Origin: Paenibacillus odorifer
GTDB taxonomy: Bacteria > Bacillota > Bacilli > Paenibacillales > Paenibacillaceae
DNA length: 64,000 bases
Direction of reading: 5' to 3'
Assembly (NCBI RefSeq): GCF_000758725.1
Contig: NZ_CP009428.1
Span: 1,426,001 to 1,490,000 of the forward strand
A model generated the notes under the pieces. That model was given only the letters and a program-made list of their open reading frames with translations, was not told the DNA's origin and searched no databases. A program made the position numbers and the translations under genes. Positions 53,513 to 62,949 of the stretch are shown one piece after another. How positions within the stretch are numbered: position 1 is the first letter of the stretch; each line of letters begins with the position of its first letter.

Positions 53513-54765
53513 ATGATTCCAGAGTTGAAGCATCGACTCAGAAACTGCTGGACCTGCTGGAGGAGCTGGCGGCATTCAGCACAGCTGGGCCAGGAGTTAC
53601 TAGACTGCTATATACGGAGGAATGGAGCCGGGCGCAGATTTTTTTGCAGGAAAAAATGGCTGGGCTCGGCTTAGAAGTTTCCGTGGACAAGGTTGGCAAT
53701 GTATATGGACGATTGAGTGGACGCGATCCGCAGCAAAAGGTTATTTTAACCGGATCGCATATCGATACTGTAGTCAATGGTGGAAAATATGATGGTGCCT
53801 ATGGGATCGCTGCGGCTATGATTGCGCTTCAAGATTTGCAGAGGAACTTTGGCCAGCCGCAGCGGACGCTTGAGGTCGTATCTTTTTGTGAAGAAGAGGG
53901 GAGCCGATTTCCGCTTGCTTATTGGGGTTCGGGCCATGTCACGGAAAGGTATGACGGAAGCGAGGCCGAGACCTGTATGGATGCAGAGGGCGTGACGTTA
54001 AAAGCAGCAATGGCACAATCCAGCTTCTTACAGGACATAACGGAGGAGAAAGCTTCTAAGCGGACTGGAGTCAGAAATGATATTGGTGCTTTTGTAGAAC
54101 TGCACATCGAGCAGGGGATTATTCTGGAGAAGACGGACACTCAGATAGGCGTAGTTCAGGGGATTGTTGGACAGAGACGATATGTGGTCAAGGTTAGTGG
54201 TATTGCTAATCATGCGGGCACGACACCGATGTTTATGCGGCAGGATGCACTGGCTAGTGCGGTTGAAATGCTGTACGTGCTTGAAAGTTCTGCTAAAACG
54301 GCTGGTGAACCTCTTGTAGCAACCTCGGGTAAGCTTGAGGTGAATCCGAATACGCCAAATGTAATCCCGGGTGAGGTTCTTTTTACATTAGATATCCGCC
54401 ATAGTGAAGAGGACGAATTGGAACGTTTCTGTGAGAAGCTTCTTGCGGAATGTAATGAAATTGCCGTTAAACGTGGGGTAACTCTGGAGGCTACATCCGT
54501 GCTCCACACAGTCCCTGCGCCTATGGATATGAAGCTATCTGAAATGCTGGAAAATATCTGCCGCCTACAGGGGAAGACGTACCGCACGATGGTAAGTGGA
54601 GCGGGACATGATGCCCAGCTATTGGCGCCGCGTTGCCCTACTGCGATGATATTTGTGCCAAGCCGAGCTGGCATCAGCCATTCTCCGGAAGAGTATACCT
54701 CCCCTGAGCAGCTCGCGGCTGGGCTTGAGGTTCTGACTGCGATGTTATATGAGTTAGCTTATTAA
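53509..54765 (+). CDS. allC: Allantoate amidohydrolase
   Basis: 418 aa M20/M28-type enzyme: GSHIDTVVNGGKYDGAYG (metal His, Asp), EEEGSRFP (Glu), HIEQG (His), and SGAGHDAQ (His). Releases CO2 and ammonia from allantoate to give ureidoglycine. PucF equivalent. Begins within the allB stop. Confidence 0.93.
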   Translation: MNDSRVEASTQKLLDLLEELAAFSTAGPGVTRLLYTEEWSRAQIFLQEKMAGLGLEVSVDKVGNVYGRLSGRDPQQKVILTGSHIDTVVNGGKYDGAYGIAAAMIALQDLQRNFGQPQRTLEVVSFCEEEGSRFPLAYWGSGHVTERYDGSEAETCMDAEGVTLKAAMAQSSFLQDITEEKASKRTGVRNDIGAFVELHIEQGIILEKTDTQIGVVQGIVGQRRYVVKVSGIANHAGTTPMFMRQDALASAVEMLYVLESSAKTAGEPLVATSGKLEVNPNTPNVIPGEVLFTLDIRHSEEDELERFCEKLLAECNEIAVKRGVTLEATSVLHTVPAPMDMKLSEMLENICRLQGKTYRTMVSGAGHDAQLLAPRCPTAMIFVPSRAGISHSPEEYTSPEQLAAGLEVLTAMLYELAY

Positions 54766-54799
54766 AAAGAGTTCGCCGAACTTTTAAGGGAGGATCATC

Positions 54800-56032
54800 A
54801 TGAAGCGTTACGAAGATTTGTCGCCGTCCCAACGCTGTATTATGACTCCGGGTCCGGTCGAGGTAGATCCGCGTGTACTGCGGGCGATGTCTTTTCCGGT
54901 GCTGGGTCAGTTTGATCCAGAGTTCACCTCTATTATGAATGAAACGATGGAAATGCTGCGGGAGCTGTTCGCTACTCGTAATTCATGGGCTTACCCTATC
55001 GATGGTACCTCCCGTTCTGGAATTGAAGCCGTGATGGTTAGTTTGATCCTGCCGGGTGAGCGTGTGCTGATTCCGATCTTTGGCCGCTTCGGACATCTAT
55101 TGCATGAGATTGCTGAAAGATGTGGCGCTGAGGTGTTCGTGCTGGAAAAGCCATGGGGGAGTGTGTTTGAGCCGGATGAAGTGATAGCAGCTATGGAGAC
55201 TTTTAAGCCACATGTGGTGGCAATGGTTCATGGGGAGACCTCTACAGGACGTGTGCAGCCACTCGCGGAAATCGGTAGAGCTTGCCGCGGGATGGATGCT
55301 TTATTCATAGTTGATGCAGTTGCAACCATTGGGGGCCTTCCTGTCGAGACAGATGCTTGGATGTTGGATGCCGTCGTTGGCGGTACACAGAAATGTCTGT
55401 CCGTCCCTTCCGGAATGGCACCGATAACGTATAATGATCGTGCTGAAGCTAAGCTCATGACCCGAAAACGAGTAGAACGCGGGATTAGAACAAGTGATGT
55501 CCAGCCAGGTGACTTATCTTTTGTCCGCAGCAATTATTTCGATCTCGGCATGCTTCAGGATTACTGGAGTCCACAACGTCTCAATCATCATACAGAGATG
55601 ACCTCAATGCTTTATGCACTGCGGGAGGGCTTGCGGCTTACCCTTGAAGAAGGGCTGGATGCCAGATTCGCCAGACATATCCTCCATGAAAAAGCACTTG
55701 TAGCTGGATTAACAGCTATGGGTTTAGAACTATACGGGGATCCTTCCTGCAAGCTTACTGTTGTTACCTGTGTGCTGATCCCTGAGGGGATAGATGGGGA
55801 AGCTGTCCGTTCGCTGCTGCTGGGGCGGTTCGGAATTGAAATTGCCAGTTCTTTTGGACCGTTAAAGGGAAGGATCTGGCGCATCGGTACGATGGGTTTT
55901 AGCTGTCGTGAGAATAACGTGTTGCGGCTGCTTGGAGCGCTGGAAGCCGCATTACAGCGTCATGGATTTAAGGGGCCTTGCGGGTTTGGGGTTCAGGCAG
56001 CGCTTGACGTATATGAGGCAAAAGTAAGATAA
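54800..56032 (+). CDS. pucG: (S)-ureidoglycine-glyoxylate aminotransferase (PucG-like)
   Basis: 410 aa class-V PLP enzyme: MTPGPVEVDPRVLRAM at the N-terminus, DAVATIGGLPVE, and PLP-Lys in VGGTQKCLSVPSG. Transfers the amino group of ureidoglycine to glyoxylate, giving oxalurate and glycine, as known for Bacillus PucG. A closely related serine-glyoxylate aminotransferase is the alternative, but the context favours PucG. GGGAGG before ATG. Last gene before the strong terminator. Confidence 0.92.
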   Translation: MKRYEDLSPSQRCIMTPGPVEVDPRVLRAMSFPVLGQFDPEFTSIMNETMEMLRELFATRNSWAYPIDGTSRSGIEAVMVSLILPGERVLIPIFGRFGHLLHEIAERCGAEVFVLEKPWGSVFEPDEVIAAMETFKPHVVAMVHGETSTGRVQPLAEIGRACRGMDALFIVDAVATIGGLPVETDAWMLDAVVGGTQKCLSVPSGMAPITYNDRAEAKLMTRKRVERGIRTSDVQPGDLSFVRSNYFDLGMLQDYWSPQRLNHHTEMTSMLYALREGLRLTLEEGLDARFARHILHEKALVAGLTAMGLELYGDPSCKLTVVTCVLIPEGIDGEAVRSLLLGRFGIEIASSFGPLKGRIWRIGTMGFSCRENNVLRLLGALEAALQRHGFKGPCGFGVQAALDVYEAKVR

Positions 56033-56110
56033 TCGTTGGAATAGAGCGGATGGCGGGAGAGTAAAAACAGGGGCATGTCCGGATGGTTTGGACAATCTTT
56101 GGGAATAAGT

Positions 56111-56149
56111 AAACGGCTATCATCTACAGGGATGATTGAGCCGTTTTTT
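56111..56149 (+). terminator. Terminator ending the purine catabolic operon
   Basis: aaacggctatcatc pairs with gatgattgagccgttt around acagg-like loop bases, followed by TTTTTT. Confidence 0.88.
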
Positions 56150-56272
56150 CTTACAAATACAGACCTGCGCAACTATATTATCCTAGGCTTAATAGTTAGG
56201 CAATCCTCTATGATTACGGATCTATTCACTACATCAAGACAACACTTGGATACTAACGGGGGAGAGATGAAG

Positions 56273-58084
56273 ATGACAACTTTTACAAGAAAGCCTTTAG
56301 CAGATTGTGTACCTGAGCTTGTGGCTACGGCAAGAGGCGATAAACCGGCAACACTGGTAATTACAGGTGGAAAGCTGGTTAATGTATGCTCTGGTGAAAT
56401 TCTAGAAGGAATGTCTGTTGGTGTTCAAGGTGGACGAATTGCTTATGTTGGTAAAGATGTGACACATATGATTGGCGAAGGAACGCAAGTTATTGATGCG
56501 AACGGCAAGTATATAGCTCCGGGATTGCTCGATGGCCACTGCCATATTGAGAGCACCCAGCTAACCGTTACTGAATTTTCCCGCGCTGTTCTGCCGCTTG
56601 GCACAACAGGTGGTTTCTTTGATGCGCATGAGATTGCTAATGTATTCGGGCTGAAGGGTATTCAATTGATGCTGGATGAGATGCGGGGTACGCCGTTAGC
56701 TGCTTACATGCAGGTGGCTTCTTGTGTGCCTGCGGCAGGTGCGGAATTCGAGACAACGGGTGCCTCAATGGGTCCTGAAGAAGTTGCCGAAGCTTTTACT
56801 TGGGGCAAAGATGTGATTGCTCTGGGCGAAGTGATGAATTTCCCTGGCGTTGTTTACGGCGATGAGAAAATGCTTGGAGAGATTCAAGCTACGCTGCGGG
56901 CAGGCAGATTTGTTGACGGTCATTTCACATGGCCTTCCAGCGACTGGAGACTGCCAGTGTATGCTGCGGCAGGGGTGACTGGTGATCATGAGTGTGTTAC
57001 AGCAGACGATGTGATTGAGCGCGTTCGACTGGGCATGTATGCCAAAATGCGCCGGGGCTCGGCTTGGCATGATGTTGCCAAGACCATCACCGCTCATACA
57101 GAGCGTGGACTTGATCCGCGCCGCATGATGCTGGTAACTGACGACCGCAGCTCGGAATCGTTACGCGACGAAGGTCATATGGATTTCGTTGTTCGCCATG
57201 CGATTGCTCAAGGCGTGAAACCAGTAACAGCCTTCCAAATGGCAACTATTAATACAGCAGAGCGTTTTGGGTTGTCTCAGGATATCGGATCTATTACTCC
57301 AGGTTCTTTTGCGGATATTATTCTGCTGGACGGGAATTTGGCCGATGTTCACGTGGTACTTACGATTGCCGCGGGTGTAGTAGTTGCCGAAAATGGTGTG
57401 ATGACGGCAGAGCTTGCTAAATTCACTTATCCAGAGGAAGTTTTGGCTTCGGTTCATTTGCCACAGCGTCCTACCGCCGAAGATTTCATTATCGCGGCTC
57501 CAATTGAAACAGGTGAACTTACTGCAAGAGTTATTAAAGTAAGAGAAAATCATGTAGAGACCATTGAACGTATAGTTTCGGTACCTGTAGTGGCAGGGCA
57601 GTTGGATGTAAATGCTGTGGAGGGTCTGTGTAAAATCGCTGTGCTCGAACGGCATAAAGGAACAGGAAATAAATCAGTGGCTGTTGTGGAAGGCATCGGT
57701 TTTAAAGAGCCGGCTGCTATCGCAATGACTGTTGCTCATGATAGTCATAATGTACTCGTCATCGGCAATGATAATGAGTTAATGGCTAAAGCTGCGAATG
57801 CGGTGGCGGACGCTCAAGGTGGGGTTGCCGTAATTACTTCTAGTGGAGAAACGTTATTCCCGTTGGCCATTGCAGGCCTAATGTCTACAGAGCCATTTGA
57901 AATTGCTGCTGAGAAATCAGCTGCGATCAGCAAAGCGTTGTATGATGCCGGCTGTACTTTGAATTACGCGTTTATGACTTTATCGCTGCTTGCTCTGGCG
58001 GTTATCCCAACGTTACGTATCACCGATAAAGGACTCGTGCGGATTTCACCTGAGGGAATACAGTTAGTGCCACTGTTTGTTTAA
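56273..58084 (+). CDS. ade: Adenine deaminase
   Basis: About 603 aa. Metal-site motif GHCHIEST, YIAPGLLDGH, SEHECVT-like GDHECVTADD and VTDDRSS in the barrel; C-terminal adenine-deaminase domain (GGVAVITSSGE, LNYAFMTLSLLAL). Converts adenine to hypoxanthine, feeding xanthine dehydrogenase. The open frame extends upstream to 56075 but through the preceding terminator. ATG 56273 stands 9 nt after GGGGGA; ATG 56267 is the near alternative. Own transcription unit. Confidence 0.93.
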   Translation: MTTFTRKPLADCVPELVATARGDKPATLVITGGKLVNVCSGEILEGMSVGVQGGRIAYVGKDVTHMIGEGTQVIDANGKYIAPGLLDGHCHIESTQLTVTEFSRAVLPLGTTGGFFDAHEIANVFGLKGIQLMLDEMRGTPLAAYMQVASCVPAAGAEFETTGASMGPEEVAEAFTWGKDVIALGEVMNFPGVVYGDEKMLGEIQATLRAGRFVDGHFTWPSSDWRLPVYAAAGVTGDHECVTADDVIERVRLGMYAKMRRGSAWHDVAKTITAHTERGLDPRRMMLVTDDRSSESLRDEGHMDFVVRHAIAQGVKPVTAFQMATINTAERFGLSQDIGSITPGSFADIILLDGNLADVHVVLTIAAGVVVAENGVMTAELAKFTYPEEVLASVHLPQRPTAEDFIIAAPIETGELTARVIKVRENHVETIERIVSVPVVAGQLDVNAVEGLCKIAVLERHKGTGNKSVAVVEGIGFKEPAAIAMTVAHDSHNVLVIGNDNELMAKAANAVADAQGGVAVITSSGETLFPLAIAGLMSTEPFEIAAEKSAAISKALYDAGCTLNYAFMTLSLLALAVIPTLRITDKGLVRISPEGIQLVPLFV

Positions 58085-58114
58085 GTAAATTAACTGAAGC
58101 ATAATCCTAATGCG

Positions 58115-58160
58115 AAAAACTGTTCTGAGGTCGTAATGACCATTCAGAACAGTTTTTTTT
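58115..58160 (+). terminator. Intrinsic terminator after ade
   Basis: aaaaactgttctga with its complement around a loop containing a small inner stem, then eight T. The 270 bp that follow are very AT-rich; nothing else was recognised there. Confidence 0.88.
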
Positions 58161-58430
58161 GTTTAAATATAAGAAAGCAAAAGCTTCACATGATGCGTAA
58201 TCTTTATACATCTTATTGTAATGAACAATAATATTAAACGGATTTTTAGAGAATGAAACATTTTTCTGAGCGAAATCCTAAAAAAATATAAATAAAGCAT
58301 AGTCAGGTGACGATAATAATGTTAAATTAGATAAAATTAAAGTGAATTAATGGAGTTAATTTTACAATAATGGCATATAAAGAATTATAGATAATGGCAG
58401 GTTTCGAATAACCCAACTAAGAGGGACGAG

Positions 58431-58895
58431 GTGCATGGAGAGATGATCAGACTAGAAACGCAAGATATTTTGAATATTAGCATGAAGCAAATTGCTACTA
58501 TTTTTAAGATGAAGCCGCTTGAACTGAGATTTGTCACCGATTTTCAGGGTGAGAAATATCTCTTAACTAATGATAAGTTACACCTCAACAACCAGCAATA
58601 TTGGGCAAAGGTTATGGAATGTGTCTTTGATGATCATGTTAGACCTGTGTTAATGTGTGAGGTATTATATTTCCTTCGTAATGAATTTCTGGAAAGTGAC
58701 ATTAAGTTATGTTTTTCTTATGATTACGCAGAGGATGGGAATGGCGCAGCTACAGCTATGGCTGAAGTATCCTTTAATGACTCAGCAGATTTACAGCCGA
58801 GTGAGATTGCCGAGCTGATTGATTTTGCGTTGACCTTACAGGACAAGCAGTGGTTCCATGAACTGACTACGAAATATAAGCAGCTTACAGCATAA
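58431..58895 (+). CDS. IDEAL-like domain protein
   Basis: 154 aa. The C-terminus LQPSEIAELIDFALTLQDKQ followed by WFHELTTKY fits the short IDEAL motif found in small Bacillota proteins. The N-terminal ~115 residues are a mixed alpha/beta domain I do not recognise. The start is uncertain: GTG 58431 has GAGGG 5 nt upstream; ATG 58443 is 12 bases further on. Stands alone with its own terminator. Confidence 0.7.
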   Translation: MHGEMIRLETQDILNISMKQIATIFKMKPLELRFVTDFQGEKYLLTNDKLHLNNQQYWAKVMECVFDDHVRPVLMCEVLYFLRNEFLESDIKLCFSYDYAEDGNGAATAMAEVSFNDSADLQPSEIAELIDFALTLQDKQWFHELTTKYKQLTA

Positions 58896-58935
58896 GTATC
58901 TTTTCGATTCTTCATGCTTAACAATTGATATAGCT

Positions 58936-58984
58936 AACCGTCTTGTCTGCAACAGAGATGATCTGTGGACAAGACGGTTTTTTG
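58936..58984. terminator. Bidirectional terminator
   Basis: aaccgtcttgtc with gacaagacggtt plus an inner CAGA/TCTG stem, between convergent genes; T-run on the + side. Confidence 0.88.
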
Positions 58985-58986
58985 TT

Positions 58987-60000
58987 TTACCACCCTTGGG
59001 CATTTTTTTCTACAAGTTCAGCCAAAAAATCAAGCCAATCCTCATGGTTATTCAAACAGGGAATTGCCATAAATTCCTCTGCTTGTCCTCCACCAGCCTC
59101 GAATTGTTCTCGTCCTTCTATGGCTAGCTCATGCAGCGTTTCCAGACAATCGGTCACAAGACCCGGTGAAAAAATCAGAGGTCTACGTATTCCTCGTCCG
59201 GCAAGCTCTCCCAGAACATCCGCTGTAGACGGTCCTACCCATTCTTCTCGCCCGAAACGTGATTGAAAACTAAGCTGCCAGCGTTCGGGCTCCCAATTCA
59301 TAGCAGAAGCAAGAAGACGTGCGGTTTCCATACATTGCTGCGGATAAGGATCACCGGTATCCGCATACCGTTTGGGAATCCCATGGAAGGTCAGTACAAA
59401 ATAATCAGGTTCTATGCTCAGAATCTCCATTTGACGCAGCAGGTGTGACTTCAAGGCTGAAATATAACCGGGCTCATTATAGTAGGCATCAATAAATCTT
59501 AGAGCCGGAATCAGACGTTTAGTTACAGGACCAGTGGAGCTTTGGCGACCTAAGGCTGCAAAGCTGGCCTGATCGAATACGGATGCGGTAGTCGTGGACG
59601 AATATTGCGGAAACAGCGGCACAATGATAATTCGGGTAACTCCGGCCGTGTCGAATTTCGCCATCGCTTGCTCCATGCTGGGTTCGCTATAAGCCAATCC
59701 AAGCTCTACCTGATACCTTGGACCCAGCAGTTCTTGCAATCCAGATTGCTGAGCTGAAGAATGAAGGAGCAGTGGTGATCCTTCGGTTGTCCATATTTGA
59801 CTGTACAGCTCAGCGGACCGGCGTGGACGTGAACGCAGAATCACGCCTCGCAGCAAAGGCTGCCACAGCAGAGGAGAATAATCTATGATTCGGCGATCTG
59901 ATAAAAAACGTTTCAGATAAGGCCGTACAGCTTTTGCAGTTGGTGCAGTAGGGGTGCCGATTTGGGCGAGTATAACTCCAATAGGTGGCTGTTTGCTCAA
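58987..60000 (-). CDS. hemH: Ferrochelatase
   Basis: 337 aa. Catalytic His in LTFHGIPKRYADTGDPYPQQ, then FQSRFGREEWVGPSTADVL and metal-side Glu in PGLVTDCLETLHEL. These signatures are those of protoporphyrin ferrochelatases, unlike the coproporphyrin ferrochelatase of B. subtilis, which has SAHSLPEKI and TPDPWLGPDV. No other heme gene is nearby. Start: ATG at 60021 lacks an SD, while AAGGAG lies 9 nt before the in-frame TTG at 60000, giving MSKQPPIGV, so TTG is preferred. Confidence 0.9.
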   Translation of the reverse strand: MSKQPPIGVILAQIGTPTAPTAKAVRPYLKRFLSDRRIIDYSPLLWQPLLRGVILRSRPRRSAELYSQIWTTEGSPLLLHSSAQQSGLQELLGPRYQVELGLAYSEPSMEQAMAKFDTAGVTRIIIVPLFPQYSSTTTASVFDQASFAALGRQSSTGPVTKRLIPALRFIDAYYNEPGYISALKSHLLRQMEILSIEPDYFVLTFHGIPKRYADTGDPYPQQCMETARLLASAMNWEPERWQLSFQSRFGREEWVGPSTADVLGELAGRGIRRPLIFSPGLVTDCLETLHELAIEGREQFEAGGGQAEEFMAIPCLNNHEDWLDFLAELVEKNAQGW

Positions 60001-60340
60001 AGCACAGAACTCCTTTCCCATATAAGAGATCGTTCTAAAATAGCATAGCTAACCTTGAATGCACAGTTATTGAGATCACTTTGCGTGTATAAATTAATTT
60101 TAATCGCAAATAGTGATGTTTCTTATAGGGTGTGTGATTTTCGATACAGAAGAACCGCAGAAAGGTCTGGTAGTATCAAACCAGAAATTGATGGAAAACG
60201 GGTGTAAGTGTTTTTATAATAACTTATGTGAATTATTTCACCTTTTATGCAGCTTTGTGTTAAAAGGAAGAAATGAAATAGATTCAAGATATTTTTTTTA
60301 TTGAAAATCGAGCGTGCAAAAGCATGAGAGGGGGGATGAG

Positions 60341-60374
60341 TTCTTATGAAGAGAGAAGTTATGCTTCATAAGAA
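60341..60374. other. Perfect 11-bp inverted repeat upstream of FMN-binding protein gene
   Basis: ttcttatgaag and cttcataagaa separated by 12 nt, 80 bp before the start. There is no T-run, so it is not a terminator; operator or mRNA hairpin possible. The surrounding 430-bp gap (60022-60454) holds a 63-codon open frame at 60113-60304 without SD and nothing else recognised. Confidence 0.5.
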
Positions 60375-60454
60375 GAGAAGGGGCGCATCGTACGAAAAAG
60401 GTTTGGTTAACAAAAAGCTACATATCACTGGGGTTTGGTAAAGGAGAATTTTCA

Positions 60455-62752
60455 TTGAAAAAACTAATTTCTTTAACGGTTAGCGCGGCTATATTGTTAG
60501 CGCCGTTTGCTTACACACTTAATGTGCCTGCTGTAAACTTGAAGGTGGATGCAGTATCGGCAGCCTCCGAAGAAGCGGATGCACCGGCAGCAAAACCAAC
60601 AGCAAAACCAACGGCAAAACCAGCAGCAACACCAAAAGCAACGGCAAAACCAGTAGCAACACCAAAGCCAACAGCAAAACCAACAGCAACGCCAAAGCCA
60701 ACGGCAAAACCAACAGCAACGCCAAAGGCAACAGCCAAACCAGCAGCAACCCCAAAAGCTACAGCAGCACCAGTAGCAACCCCAAAAGCAACCGCTGCAC
60801 CGGCAGCGACAGTAGTACCAGCGGAAACTGTTAAGCCTGTGGCTACAGCAAAGCCTGTTACAGTTAATGAAAACGTATACCAGGATGGAGTTTACGTAGC
60901 TTATGGCGATGCATACTCCAAAGGCACGGAAGGTGCCAAGATCGAAATTAAAGCTGGCAAAATTACTAGCATTGAGCTTTTGAGAACCAGTCCTAAGCTG
61001 ATTGATAGAGATGCCCGTAACAATTATAGTGCTTTATGGCAAGCTTATGGATTGATGAAGGATAGATTGCTTGGCAAAACAAGAGATGGAGCAGCGGCAG
61101 TTGATGCTGTTTCGGGAGCTACCCGCTCCAGTAATGGCTGGAAATTGTCTGTAGATAGAGCGTTTGAAAGAGCTCTAACAGTGAAAGATACAAATGCCGG
61201 TTACTTTGATGGAGTTCATATGGGCGTAGATCCTACAGGTAAATATTCTGTATTTGCGACCTACGAATCCAACAAGCTCACAGATGTTAAAGTGTATCCT
61301 ATGAACAGCGCTGGTGATTTCATTGAGGAGAAAGCTTACACAGCTGAGCAAGCGGCAGCGGTTGCAGCTATAGCTCCAGCCTTGCTGGCCAAAGGAACAG
61401 AGGCACAACCTGCTGCAGGTCTTGAAGCCGACTTTAAAGCAGCGATTAACGCTTTCTGGGATGCTGAGCAGAATGCAATAATCAACAATACATCTGCTTA
61501 TGTAGACGGATTCTATTCCTCTTATGGTACGGCAAGAAGTGTTGGCGTTGAAAGAGCTGACATCGTGATTCGCAACGGTAAGTTGGTTGATGTGAAGCTG
61601 TTTAGACTTGGCAACAACCTGATTGACAGAGGGGCAACAGCTTATGCGGAAGTAGTAAAAGCAAATGCTCCTATGACAGCTAAGCTGCTAGCGAATGGTT
61701 CATATATCGCTAACTATGATGAAAAGGTTGACGGAATTTCCGGAGCTACGGAAAGTAGTCACAGCTGGAACCAAGCTGTAGAAAGAGCATTTGAGAAGGC
61801 GCTGAAGGTTCCTGCTGAAGGTCAATATTTTGACGGCAAATTTGCCGGAGTAGATAACCAATCTAAAGTGCTGCTGCTAGTTGATGTTGATGCAGATGCG
61901 GTAACAGGCATTAAAGTAAGTCTGTTTGGAGCTGACGGCAAGCTGATTGCTGACGATAAACTGAGTGCAGAACAAAAAGGATGGGTAGCTACACTCACAT
62001 CCGGGCTGTTAGAAAAAGGTGTGCAAATGGCCGATATTACAGGCCAAGAAGCATTGTCGGCAGCAGCTAAAGCAGCACTGACAGATGCTTTGACCAATGC
62101 ATCCAAAGTCCAAGGAACCTATAAAGACGGAACCTTTACTGCATTTGGTGATGCTTATGATAAAGGAACGAACAGAGCGGACGTTACCCTGCGTAACGGC
62201 AAAATCGTAAATGTAGCATTGTATCGTGTAGGAATGAACCTTGTAGATAGAGGGAACGCTGCTTACCCTGAGGTGGTAAAAGCAATTCCTCAGTTGACGG
62301 CTAGCTTCCTCGCAGCAGGTACTAGAGAAGGCGTGCAGGAAGTAGATGCTGTGTCCGGTGCAACTAGCAGCAGCGTGGCTTTAAAGACTGCGGTGGATAG
62401 AGCATACGGAAAAGCTGAGGTTGTAGAAGCTAATAAAGCGGCTTATTTCGATGGAATCTTCATTGGTGTAAGTGCCGATAAGCTTGTAAATGTTATGGTG
62501 AATGTAGAGTACGGTGTTCCTGTCAAAATGCTTGTTTATTATTTGGATAAAAACGGAAGTGTAAGAACAATCAATCAGTTAACGGACGCGGAGCTGGCAG
62601 TGAAAGGTGAAATCGAGTCGACATCGACCGGATATAGCCTGCACAAATATGGTTACCGTCCAGCAGTCTTCGGAAAAAATGATGCAGAGAAAGAAATATC
62701 CGCTAAAGCGGTAGAAGCTATTAAATCAGCACTTGAATCGGCTGGTAAATAA
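60455..62752 (+). CDS. Secreted protein with three FMN-binding modules
   Basis: 765 aa. Signal peptide (MKKLISLTVSAAILLAPFAY), then about 90 residues of Lys/Pro/Thr/Ala repeats (AKPTATPKPTAKPTATPK type), then three modules of about 205 aa. Each module has an FMN_bind domain (YQDGVYVAYGDAYSKG; YVDGFYSSYGTARSVG; YKDGTFTAFGDAYDKG) ending in the flavinylation motif SGAT (T223, T432, T637), followed by a smaller beta domain starting YFDG. In other Gram-positives such threonines carry covalent FMN added by ApbE, as in Listeria PplA, for extracellular electron transfer. No lipobox, LPXTG or C-terminal helix. TTG start 8 nt after AAGGAG. Confidence 0.87.
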   Translation: MKKLISLTVSAAILLAPFAYTLNVPAVNLKVDAVSAASEEADAPAAKPTAKPTAKPAATPKATAKPVATPKPTAKPTATPKPTAKPTATPKATAKPAATPKATAAPVATPKATAAPAATVVPAETVKPVATAKPVTVNENVYQDGVYVAYGDAYSKGTEGAKIEIKAGKITSIELLRTSPKLIDRDARNNYSALWQAYGLMKDRLLGKTRDGAAAVDAVSGATRSSNGWKLSVDRAFERALTVKDTNAGYFDGVHMGVDPTGKYSVFATYESNKLTDVKVYPMNSAGDFIEEKAYTAEQAAAVAAIAPALLAKGTEAQPAAGLEADFKAAINAFWDAEQNAIINNTSAYVDGFYSSYGTARSVGVERADIVIRNGKLVDVKLFRLGNNLIDRGATAYAEVVKANAPMTAKLLANGSYIANYDEKVDGISGATESSHSWNQAVERAFEKALKVPAEGQYFDGKFAGVDNQSKVLLLVDVDADAVTGIKVSLFGADGKLIADDKLSAEQKGWVATLTSGLLEKGVQMADITGQEALSAAAKAALTDALTNASKVQGTYKDGTFTAFGDAYDKGTNRADVTLRNGKIVNVALYRVGMNLVDRGNAAYPEVVKAIPQLTASFLAAGTREGVQEVDAVSGATSSSVALKTAVDRAYGKAEVVEANKAAYFDGIFIGVSADKLVNVMVNVEYGVPVKMLVYYLDKNGSVRTINQLTDAELAVKGEIESTSTGYSLHKYGYRPAVFGKNDAEKEISAKAVEAIKSALESAGK

Positions 62753-62766
62753 TTATCGTTTTATAA

Positions 62767-62819
62767 TAAAAGGAGGATATTCCAGTGCCAGAATATGGCC
62801 GGGGAGTAGCCTCCTTTTT
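62767..62819 (+). terminator. Intrinsic terminator
   Basis: Outer stem aaaggagg/cctccttt with an inner atattc/gaatat stem, followed by TTTTT. Confidence 0.75.
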
Positions 62820-62912
62820 CAAATATTCTTGGCTTGTACATAAATATGAAAATAGATCGTATAGTGATTTAAAGGGATTTTGGAGGTGAGTGTCTAAAGT
62901 TTAATATAGAGA

Positions 62913-62929
62913 GCAGGCCGAAAGCCTGT
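62913..62929 (+). other. Small hairpin in 5' leader of exoribonuclease gene
   Basis: gcaggc-cgaaa-gcctgt just before the AGGAGG of the next gene; possible effect on translation or mRNA stability. Confidence 0.3.
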
Positions 62930-62949
62930 TATTAATAGGAGGCTCCAAC

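Noticed and set aside
56150..56266. Purine riboswitch ahead of adenine deaminase
   Set aside because: The conserved core of purine aptamers was not found in the 120 bp between the terminator and the start.
56075..56272. N-terminal extension of adenine deaminase to 56075
   Set aside because: It would be translated through the intrinsic terminator and lacks family similarity.
60113..60304. 63-codon frame upstream of the FMN-binding protein
   Set aside because: No SD, atypical composition, no hydrophobic pattern fitting a lipoprotein despite a Cys near the N-terminus.
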